Notes under the pieces: model-generated
Told to the model about the DNA's origin: nothing
Database searches by the model: none
The model's input: the letters and a program-made list of their open reading frames with translations, nothing else
Made by a program: the position numbers and the translations under genes
Assembly: GCA_034408745.1 (NCBI GenBank)
Contig: JAWXCM010000113.1
Span: forward strand, 7,812 to 71,811
DNA: 64,000 nucleotides
From: JAWXCM01 sp034408745
GTDB lineage: Bacteria; Acidobacteriota; Terriglobia; Bryobacterales; Bryobacteraceae
Direction of reading: 5' to 3'
Shown: positions 50,839-57,695 of the stretch, piece by piece
How the letters are laid out: every line of letters begins with the position of its first letter
How positions within the stretch are numbered: position 1 is the first letter of the stretch

Positions 50839-51883
50839 GCCCCGTCCCGTCAGGGGAACGATACGCGCACATCGACCTTCTTCGCGGCATCGCTCTGTTC
50901 GGCGTGCTTCTGATGAACGTTTTCAGCGGCTTCAGTACGTCCTTGTTCGGCTACATCACAAGCCAGCAGCCCTTCGTACTGGCCGAGTTCGTCGAGTTTC
51001 GCGCGCTCTCCCTGTTCGCCTTCCTCTTCGGGGTTGGCGCCGCCATTCAGGCCGAGCGCGTTCCCAACCCACACGCGTTCCTTGCGCGCCGATTCGCCGT
51101 GTTGTTTGCTGTTGGCCTCGCCCATATCGTCTTTATCTGGAATGGCGACATCCTGGCACAGTACGGCGTGAGCGGAATGCTGTTGATTCCATTTGTCCGT
51201 ATGCGCACCGTGTTTGTGCTGGCTGGAGCGGCCTTTGTGTTTGTAGTTCCTCGCTTTGCCTCGCTGCCCATTCCGCTGCCATCGGAGGCGCAGATGCGCG
51301 TGCATGCGGCCCAGGCGATGCAGGTATACTCGCAGGCCTCCTGGCCCGACGTGTTGCTGTTCCGTTGCAGCGAGGCCCTGCACTGGGTGATGCCACTTTG
51401 GGTTCAGTCACTGCCATTCACCCTCGGTCTGATGCTGCCTGGCATGGCAGCCTGGCAGCATGACGCGCTTCGTCACCCGCGCCAGCACCGGCGCACGCTC
51501 CTGTCCTGTTACTGCTCAGCCTTGCAGCGGCTGCACTCGATTACCTTCTCGACCTGGGCGCGCCGTGGACCCTGGCGGTCGCCTACGGCGCGGCGATTCT
51601 GTTGTGGCTTTCTCCTGACCGGCTGTCGGCCATTACCGCCCTCGGCCGTATGGCGCTCACCAACTATCTGGTTCAGTCCGTGGTGCTGACGCTGGTGTTC
51701 AATGGCTATGGCCTTGGACTGTTCGGCAAGCTCACCGCTCCCACGCTGGTGGCGCTGGCTGTTGCGTTGTATGCGGCGCAGGCGTTGTGGAGCCAGGCCT
51801 GGCTGCGCACCCACAAGTTCGGTCCCGCCGAGTGGCTTTGGCGAGCCGCGACATACGGTAAGTTTCCACCAATGCGCACTTGA
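50835..51883 (+). pseudogene. DUF418-family membrane protein gene, frameshifted
   Basis: The first part, from GTG 50835, encodes a DUF418-type membrane protein (RYAHIDLLRGIALFGVLLMN, FRALSLFAFLFGVGAA, FAVGLAHIVFIWNGDILAQY). Near 51490-51510 the frame changes: the upstream frame turns into non-membrane sequence, whereas one base back the text continues as LAAAALDYLLDLG, SAITALGRMALTNYLVQSV and HKFGPAEWLWR, a normal DUF418 C-terminus ending at 51883. A one-base loss explains it. The joined product (~350 residues) is also a little short in the middle. It may be a true pseudogene or a sequence error; function of the family is unknown (transport is presumed). Confidence 0.75.
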
Positions 51884-51907
51884 CATATTCCCATATGGAC
51901 ATATACT
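51880..51907 (+). promoter_or_regulatory. Near-consensus sigma-70 promoter of the arsR operon, with internal inverted repeat
   Basis: TTGACA (51880-51885), a 16-base spacer and TATACT (51902-51907) form an almost ideal promoter. The expected start point, six or seven bases on, falls on the ATG at 51914, so the mRNA should be leaderless. CATAT (51884-51888) and ATATG (51893-51897) make an inverted repeat inside the spacer, with a third CATAT at 51900-51904, a likely ArsR operator. Confidence 0.75.
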
Positions 51908-51913
51908 GCATCC

Positions 51914-52267
51914 ATGGCGAGGGCAGCGACCACGACGGATGTTTTCAACGCAATCGCCGAGCCGTGGCGCCGCCGGATACTTGAAGCACTTGCTGACGGC
52001 GAGGGTCACTCTGTGACGCAGGTAGTGGAAGCGCTCGGCATTGCGCAGCCTTCCGTTTCCAAACATCTGGGTGTACTGCGCGAAGTCGGCATCGTTTCCG
52101 TTACTAAACAGAGGCAGACTCGTCTATACCGACTGAACCCGCAGGAGCTTAAGCCCGTCCAGGACTGGCTGAAGATCTTCGAGCGATTCTGGAAGCGCAA
52201 CCTCGACAGCCTCAAAGAACGCGCTGAAAAGAATATGCTCGAACGCATTACCGGGGAAAAGAAATGA
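51914..52267 (+). CDS. ArsR-family winged-helix regulator
   Basis: Protein of 117 residues. The winged helix reads WRRRILEALADGEGHSVTQVVEALGIAQPSVSKHLGVLREVGIVSVTKQRQTRLYRL. No metal-binding Cys pair (CXC) is present, so it belongs to the group paired with AHSA1/SRPBCC genes rather than metal sensors. It is the first gene of an operon whose promoter lies directly on the start codon with an inverted repeat suited to autorepression. It overlaps the next gene start by four bases. Confidence 0.9.
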   Translation: MARAATTTDVFNAIAEPWRRRILEALADGEGHSVTQVVEALGIAQPSVSKHLGVLREVGIVSVTKQRQTRLYRLNPQELKPVQDWLKIFERFWKRNLDSLKERAEKNMLERITGEKK

Positions 52268-52710
52268 TCACAGCAGGCATTCCGACGCTCGAAATCACGA
52301 AAACCGAATCGATTGCCGCAACCATTGACATCGTTTTCGAAAGTATTCTGGAACAAATGGGTCCGTATTGCGAGGCCCCGGACGGCAGCCCGCTTCCCAT
52401 GAAGCTGGAGGCCTGGCCAGGAGGTCGCTGGTATCGCGACCTCGGCGAAAACTCAGGTCACTTGTGGGCGCACGTACAGTCCATCCGCGCTCCAAATTTG
52501 CTGGAACTACAGGGCCCCCTGTTCATGTCCGCCCCGGCCCTCAATCATGTGCTGTACCGGCTGACGGAAGAAGCCGGCATGACCGTTGTACGTTTCACTC
52601 ACCGCGCGGTTGGACTGGTCCCTCCGGGGCTGCTCGACGGCGTAAACACCACTACGGGCTGGACGCGCATGTTGTCGCGTGTGCGAGCCGCAGCCGAAAA
52701 TCGAAAATAG
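52264..52710 (+). CDS. SRPBCC/AHSA1-family protein
   Basis: Protein of 148 residues with the START/Bet v 1-like helix-grip fold of the AHSA1 group: an N-terminal strand (LEITKTESIAATIDIVFESIL), central strands including KLEAWPGGRWYRDLGENSGH, and the C-terminal helix (NTTTGWTRMLSRVRAAAEN). These proteins bind small hydrophobic ligands. The ATG overlaps the ArsR stop (ATGA), the standard ArsR-SRPBCC arrangement, in which the regulator presumably senses the same stress or ligand. An 18-base gap leads to a VOC-family gene. Confidence 0.85.
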   Translation: MITAGIPTLEITKTESIAATIDIVFESILEQMGPYCEAPDGSPLPMKLEAWPGGRWYRDLGENSGHLWAHVQSIRAPNLLELQGPLFMSAPALNHVLYRLTEEAGMTVVRFTHRAVGLVPPGLLDGVNTTTGWTRMLSRVRAAAENRK

Positions 52711-52728
52711 ATCGAAAGGACTTTCCCC

Positions 52729-53133
52729 ATGCAATTCATCAATTATCTCGGATTTGGCGGCAACTGCGAAGAGGCCTTCAACTTCTACGCGAAGGTCTTC
52801 AAAAAAGAAATCAGCGCGATGTTCCCGAACGAAGGAACACCGGCTGAGGCGCACGTACCGCCGGAGTGGAAAAAGAAGATCATGCACGCCCGGCTCGATG
52901 TTGCCGAGGGCGCCACGCTGATGGGCGGCGACGCTCCAATGGGCCAGTTCACAAAGCACTCCGGCTTCTGCATCAATATCGCGATCAAGGACGCAGACGA
53001 AGCCACGCGCATCTTCAGCGAACTGGCCGAGGGCGGCAAGACCCAGATGCCACTGGCCCAGACGTTCTGGGCCAAACTCTTCGGCATGTGCATCGACAAA
53101 TACGGCGTGCCCTGGATGGTCAACGTCGAATGA
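52729..53133 (+). CDS. PhnB-like VOC-family protein
   Basis: Protein of 134 residues of the vicinal-oxygen-chelate fold, PhnB/3-demethylubiquinone-type subgroup: FINYLGFGGNCEEAFNFYAKVFKKEI at the N-terminus, HARLDVAEGATLMGGDAP in the middle, and FWAKLFGMCIDKYGVPWMVNVE at the end. Members of this subgroup often lack metal and are of unclear role, sometimes called glyoxalase-like. An AAAGGA site precedes the ATG. It is the last gene of the ArsR-AHSA1-VOC operon, closed by a hairpin at 53140. Confidence 0.88.
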   Translation: MQFINYLGFGGNCEEAFNFYAKVFKKEISAMFPNEGTPAEAHVPPEWKKKIMHARLDVAEGATLMGGDAPMGQFTKHSGFCINIAIKDADEATRIFSELAEGGKTQMPLAQTFWAKLFGMCIDKYGVPWMVNVE

Positions 53134-53139
53134 TGCCCT

Positions 53140-53166
53140 GAGGGCGTGGTGAAAGACCGCGCCCTC
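53140..53166 (+). terminator. Hairpin after the arsR operon
   Basis: GAGGGCG (53140-53146) pairs with CGCCCTC (53160-53166) across a 13-base loop, seven bases after the stop at 53133. No T-run follows, so efficiency is uncertain. Confidence 0.5.
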
Positions 53167-53222
53167 GTTCCTGTGCCCCTGACCGCGCACTCACTCGTTC
53201 CCCATCCGATACTGGTGAACGA

Positions 53223-55187
53223 GTGAGCGAGCCCGCCGCAAACGCCCAGCAGTTCGTGATCCGCCTGAGCATGATGGGCGCTGCCACAACCATGGCGTTC
53301 CAGGTGGCTGGTAAAGCCGCTCGTGACGCTCTGTTCCTCACGCATTACCGGCCGTCGCAACTCCCGCTGCTGGTGGTCGTCGCCGCGCTCACAGCTATCG
53401 TCCTCAGCCTGCTGCAGGGTCGCATCCTGAACCGGCTTTCCCCTGCGAGATTTGTTCCTGCTCTGCTGCTGTTCAGCGCCGGGCTTCAGACAGTGGAGTG
53501 GTTCACGTGGGGCTACCGGCCCGGCTGGTCCGCCATCGCCGTCTATATTCACGTCGTCGCGCTGGGAGCACTCATCACGTCCGGCTTCTGGTCCGTGATC
53601 AATGAACAGTTCGATCCGTGGACCGCGAAACAGGCATTCGGACGAATCGCAGGTGCGGGCACGGCGGGCGGTGTCGCCGGAGGTTTTCTTGCCGAGCGTC
53701 TCGCAGCCATGGCGCCAGCCCAATCGGTGCTGCTGGCGATGGCGACAATGCAGGTCCTCACCAGCTTCTGTCTCCTCATGCTCCCGGCTCCCGAGCCTCT
53801 AACGCAGACGCGCCACGTGATTCACATACGCCCGTGGGATCTGCTCCGAAACTCGAACTATTTCCGACAACTCAGCTTGCTGGTACTGGCCGGGACGTTC
53901 TCCGCGGCACTGCTGGACTACGTGCTGAAGGCCGATGCACGTCACACACTCGGCCCAGGCGAGCCGCTCCTCCGGTTCTTCGCGATGTTCCACACAGGCA
54001 CTGCAATCCTGAGCTTCATCCTCCAGCTGGGCGCCACATCGACGCTGCTGAATAAGCTCGGGCTGGGGGCAACGGTCGCCACTCTCCCGGGCTCGGTAAG
54101 CCTGGGTGGGGTGATTGCTGCCATCACCGGCGGACTCCCGGCTGTGACCGCAGCCAGAGCTGCCGAAGCTGTTGTGCGCGGGTCGTTTTTTCGCGCCGGG
54201 TATGAGCTTCTCTACACGCCCATGCTGCCGTCGGAGAAGCGCGTGATCAAGTCCTTCAATGACGTCACGGTCGACCGTCTGGGCGACGCGCTGGGAGGAG
54301 GCTTCGCTCAGCTTGCCATCAATCTGGGACCTGCGCTCTCCGGTCCGGTCATGCTGGTTACCGCTTCTGTGGCGTCGGCGGGTGGCTGGCTGTTATCGCG
54401 AACGCTGAACCGAGGTTACCTGCATTCGCTGGAACGCAGCCTTGAACACTATTCGGATGAGGAGCCTTCGCCGCTCGCCCAGTTCGACACGGCGCAATTC
54501 CCTGCCGTGCCCACCGCGGCAACCGCAAAAACTGGTTCAGCCGCATCTCCGGAGGATCAGTTCGACATCCTGGCTTCCTCCGACCGGAGCGCCATGGCAC
54601 GACTGCTTGACGGGCCGGTACTTCTGGATCGAAGCCTGATTCCGTACGTGGTGCCACTGCTCGCCGATGCTGCCCTCCGCCGTCCCGCGACACATGCATT
54701 GAAACTGGCTGCGGCAGACCACACGGGTCAACTCACCGACTACCTGCTGGATCGCAGCGAGCCCCTGGATGTGCGCCGCCGTGTCCCTGGCATCCTGGCG
54801 GCAGCCGGATCCGCTCGCGCCGCCGATGCGCTGGTGGCCGCACTGCACGATCCGGATATCGGAGTACGAATTAGCTGTGGGCGTGCTCTGGACCAGCTGC
54901 GAACGCAGGCTGACATCCCGGTCGGCACCGAACCGATCTTCGCCGCCATTCGCGCGGAACTGCGCGGCTCTCGCATGAAGCAGAAGCTCTCACTGGAGCA
55001 CATTTTCGTACTGCTTGCGGTGGTGCTGTCGCGGGATCACATCCGCATTGCACACGATGCTCTGATCAACGGGCAGGATCACCTGCGCGGAATCGCACGC
55101 GAGTATCTGGAGACGTCACTTCCGCCCGACCTCGCCGATGCGCTGCTCGAAGCACTGAAACCGGAACGGGCCACCCTGCAGCAGTAG
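53223..55187 (+). CDS. ATP/ADP-translocase-like membrane carrier with C-terminal HEAT repeats
   Basis: Protein of 654 residues from GTG 53223. The first ~410 residues contain about 11-12 membrane helices (KAARDALFLTHYRPSQLPLL, ALGALITSGFWSVINEQFD, FGRIAGAGTAGGVAGGFLAE) arranged like the NTT/Tlc nucleotide carriers and related MFS-type proteins; RAGYELLYTPMLPSEKRVIKSF is a recognisable family segment. Residues ~450-650 are soluble helical repeats (RRRVPGILAAAGSARAADALVAAL) of the HEAT type. NTT carriers of intracellular bacteria exchange ATP for ADP; in a free-living organism the substrate is unknown. It converges on the crotonase gene with a three-base gap. Confidence 0.75.
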   Translation: MSEPAANAQQFVIRLSMMGAATTMAFQVAGKAARDALFLTHYRPSQLPLLVVVAALTAIVLSLLQGRILNRLSPARFVPALLLFSAGLQTVEWFTWGYRPGWSAIAVYIHVVALGALITSGFWSVINEQFDPWTAKQAFGRIAGAGTAGGVAGGFLAERLAAMAPAQSVLLAMATMQVLTSFCLLMLPAPEPLTQTRHVIHIRPWDLLRNSNYFRQLSLLVLAGTFSAALLDYVLKADARHTLGPGEPLLRFFAMFHTGTAILSFILQLGATSTLLNKLGLGATVATLPGSVSLGGVIAAITGGLPAVTAARAAEAVVRGSFFRAGYELLYTPMLPSEKRVIKSFNDVTVDRLGDALGGGFAQLAINLGPALSGPVMLVTASVASAGGWLLSRTLNRGYLHSLERSLEHYSDEEPSPLAQFDTAQFPAVPTAATAKTGSAASPEDQFDILASSDRSAMARLLDGPVLLDRSLIPYVVPLLADAALRRPATHALKLAAADHTGQLTDYLLDRSEPLDVRRRVPGILAAAGSARAADALVAALHDPDIGVRISCGRALDQLRTQADIPVGTEPIFAAIRAELRGSRMKQKLSLEHIFVLLAVVLSRDHIRIAHDALINGQDHLRGIAREYLETSLPPDLADALLEALKPERATLQQ

Positions 55188-55190
55188 TCG

Positions 55191-55955
55191 TCAGAGAATC
55201 TTGGGCCAGACGGGTCGACGCTTCTCCTGAAACGCGGTGACACCTTCGCGATAATCCTCGGACCCGAAGGCCTGCGTCCGAAACTGCAGAGCAAGACGGC
55301 CGGATTCGTCAGAAGAAAGGCCTCGCGACGCTCTCAGGTACTCCAGGCCGAGCCGAATCGCCTGGGGTGCCGACTCGGCGAGGTGATGCGCCGTCGCCGA
55401 CGCCCGGTCGTCCAGTTCAAACGCCGGCGCGACTTCGTGCACCAACCCCCACTGCACCGCCTCGTTCACGCTGAAGATTCGCCCGGTAAGCGCGAGTTCC
55501 GTAGCGCGGCGCTCTCCAATGGTGGCGACAACCGCGCGCCAGATGATGAACGGCCACATGCCGATTCGAATCTCGGTCAGTCCGAAATTGCAGCCGTGCG
55601 CCGCTACCACAATGTGGGCATTGCAGAGCAGGCCGACGCCGCCTCCCAGCGCTGGACCAGCCACGGCGGCGACAATCGGCTTCAGCGACCGTGAGGCCAC
55701 CGTGAAAAGCCGTTCGTGAATTGCGGTCTTTTGAGCCGCGTCCGGCCCGATGGCGTCGGAGAGATCCATGCCCGCGCAAAACACGTCGCCACGGGCTTCC
55801 AGCAAAACGCAGCCGACGCCGGAGTTTGAGTTGGCCTCATCGAAAGCATCGGCGAGCTGGGTGCAGAACTCGGCCGACAGCGCGTTCTTTTTCTCCGGAC
55901 GGTTGAGGGTCAGCCGCAACACACGGTCTTCCCGTGCGATCTCGATAAAGCTCAC
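55191..55955 (-). CDS. Enoyl-CoA hydratase/isomerase (crotonase) family protein
   Basis: Protein of 254 residues from GTG 55955, which overlaps the stop of the preceding gene (GTGA); the longer upstream opening runs through that gene. The crotonase CoA-binding loop FCAGMDLSDA and the oxyanion-hole region GPALGGGVGLLCNAH are present. At the place of the first catalytic Glu of rat hydratase (Glu144) this protein has Gly (about 108), while the second Glu is kept in LTEIRIG (about 128). It may therefore be an isomerase or another crotonase rather than a standard hydratase. It is the last gene of an AtuA-type operon. Confidence 0.84.
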   Translation of the reverse strand: MSFIEIAREDRVLRLTLNRPEKKNALSAEFCTQLADAFDEANSNSGVGCVLLEARGDVFCAGMDLSDAIGPDAAQKTAIHERLFTVASRSLKPIVAAVAGPALGGGVGLLCNAHIVVAAHGCNFGLTEIRIGMWPFIIWRAVVATIGERRATELALTGRIFSVNEAVQWGLVHEVAPAFELDDRASATAHHLAESAPQAIRLGLEYLRASRGLSSDESGRLALQFRTQAFGSEDYREGVTAFQEKRRPVWPKIL

Positions 55956-56278
55956 ATTTCTCCTTCGTCGACTTCGATTTCCATTCGCAGCAATGCGGAG
56001 CTGAGCGTCTTTCCCTGGGCGTCGGTCCGCAGCGAGAGTGTTCCTCCGCCCCCCAGCGCGCCGTGCAGCAGGAAGTTGAGCGCGGACAGATTCGGCAGTT
56101 CGTAGCGGATTACCTCGCCTAGGACGAAGTCGCCGAACCACGCTTTCACGCGTTCGGCGGTAAGTTCCCGGCGCAGGATGGGATAGTAGCTGTCGTTCAG
56201 CGCAATGATGCCGACGTTGGCTGTATCTCCTTTGTCGCCACTGCGGCCATGGGCGATGCGGGACAGCGGGATTCTCAT
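55952..56278 (-). CDS. AtuA C-terminal-domain protein (separate small subunit)
   Basis: Protein of 108 residues matching the ferredoxin-fold domain usually fused to the end of AtuA/DUF1446 proteins: IAHGRSGDKGDTANVGIIAL near the N-terminus and the C-terminal NFLLHGALGGGGTLSLRTDAQGK are typical. Here it is encoded alone, overlapping by four bases both the AtuA main-domain gene upstream and the crotonase gene downstream. The two chains presumably form one complex. The family is named from acyclic terpene utilisation, but its reaction is not established. Confidence 0.85.
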   Translation of the reverse strand: MRIPLSRIAHGRSGDKGDTANVGIIALNDSYYPILRRELTAERVKAWFGDFVLGEVIRYELPNLSALNFLLHGALGGGGTLSLRTDAQGKTLSSALLRMEIEVDEGEM

Positions 56279-57618
56279 TCCACCACCTCAATCGAAGGAC
56301 GAATGACTTCCCTGGGTACCAGGGCGGGCCAAAACGCGACCACCTCACGCACAGCCGGGCGGCCGTCGCCGTACCCGGTGCCTCCGGGCGGGCCGCTCAG
56401 CACCAGCGGAATCAACTCGCGGGTGAACCGGTCGACCGCGGCTTTGTCATGACCCCGAACGCCTATTCGCAGCTGTACCTCCGCCACCGCTTTCTCGTCG
56501 GTACGCGCAGCAGGGCCGTGACAGGCGTTGAAGCCGAAGAGCTCGGTGTAGATCTCGTCGAACCGGAGGCCGAGCTGCTCCAGCCGCTGGCGCACGATGC
56601 GGTCGGCTGCACGCGCCTTTTCTACAGCATCCGGATAGCTGTAAACCAGAGTGCCGATGGATTTCCACCCCCACAGATAACTCACTGACAGCTTCAGGGT
56701 CGGGGTGGCGGGAGAGCCCTTTACCCCGGTAATGCGGACACGGTCTGGTCCGTCGTCCCGCACCAGGACAGAGGTGAAATCCGCCACTACATCTGGCGTG
56801 ATGTAGCGCGCGGGATCGCCGATCTCGTAAATCAGCTGCTCTTTGATGCCATGGCTGTCGATGCGGCCCCCTGTACCGGGGTGTTTCGTCACGCTGAAAT
56901 TCCCGTCCGGCTCCATCTCGACAATGGGATAGCCGATGTTGGCAAGGTCCGGAATCGTGGTCCAGTCCACCTGACAGTTCCCTCCGCTGGACTGAGCGCC
57001 GCACTCAATGCTGTGACCGGCGACGATGCCGGCGGCCAGTCGATCCCAGTCGGTGGACTGCCAGCCAAACTCGTGGATCATGGGGGCGAGCGCCAGCGCC
57101 GGGTCCGCACAGCGTCCTGTGATTACGACGTCGGCTCCGGTAGCGAGCGCATCGGCAACGGGAAATGCCCCTGTGTAGGCGTTCACGCTCAGCACTTTGG
57201 GCCGAATGGACGCCAGTGGCTCGCCATTATCCATGTTGCGCATTTCATGCCCGGCCGCCAGAAGGTCGTCGAGCTGGTCGAACAGATCGTCCCCGAGGAC
57301 CACGGCGACCCTGAGGCCCGGAGCGAGCCGGCGCACCTCACGGGCACAGGCGATCGGGTTCACGCCCCCGGCATTGGCGATCACACGAACACGGCGATCA
57401 CGTATATGGCTGGCGATGCCTGCGATCAAAGGCGGGAAGTCACGGGCATAGCCAAGGTTTGTGTCCGCCCTTCGCTGCTTTTGCAGGATGGACATGGTGA
57501 CCTCGGCCAGGTAGTCGAGCATGAGGTAGTCGACGGGGCCCTGCTCCAGCAGTCGGGCGGGAGCCTCCAGCCAGTCGCCCCAGAAACCCTGTCCATTGGC
57601 GATTCGGATCATACTCAT
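56275..57618 (-). CDS. AtuA/DUF1446-family protein, main domain
   Basis: Protein of 447 residues with the DUF1446 pattern: IRIANGQGFWGDWLEAPARLL, DYLMLDYLAEVTMSIL, VIANAGGVNPIACAREV, DVVITGRCADPALALAP and GHSIECGAQSSGGN. The family (AtuA in citronellol-using Pseudomonas) is tied to branched or terpenoid acyl-CoA breakdown with biotin-dependent carboxylases, none of which is in the window. The ATG at 57618 is used; an ATG at 57612 is possible. It is the first gene of the minus-strand operon AtuA - AtuA C-domain - crotonase and is divergent from a histidine kinase across an AT-rich gap. Confidence 0.87.
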   Translation of the reverse strand: MSMIRIANGQGFWGDWLEAPARLLEQGPVDYLMLDYLAEVTMSILQKQRRADTNLGYARDFPPLIAGIASHIRDRRVRVIANAGGVNPIACAREVRRLAPGLRVAVVLGDDLFDQLDDLLAAGHEMRNMDNGEPLASIRPKVLSVNAYTGAFPVADALATGADVVITGRCADPALALAPMIHEFGWQSTDWDRLAAGIVAGHSIECGAQSSGGNCQVDWTTIPDLANIGYPIVEMEPDGNFSVTKHPGTGGRIDSHGIKEQLIYEIGDPARYITPDVVADFTSVLVRDDGPDRVRITGVKGSPATPTLKLSVSYLWGWKSIGTLVYSYPDAVEKARAADRIVRQRLEQLGLRFDEIYTELFGFNACHGPAARTDEKAVAEVQLRIGVRGHDKAAVDRFTRELIPLVLSGPPGGTGYGDGRPAVREVVAFWPALVPREVIRPSIEVVE

Positions 57619-57695
57619 GGGCCACGATAGCAGACGGTCGGCGCAATTTTTTCAAAAATTATCTATTACGGGTCGCGCGTCGACCGAAGAGAGCT

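Noticed and set aside
55956..56348. N-terminal extension of the crotonase
   Set aside because: It is the AtuA C-domain gene read in another frame; the GTG at 55955 gives the normal crotonase length.
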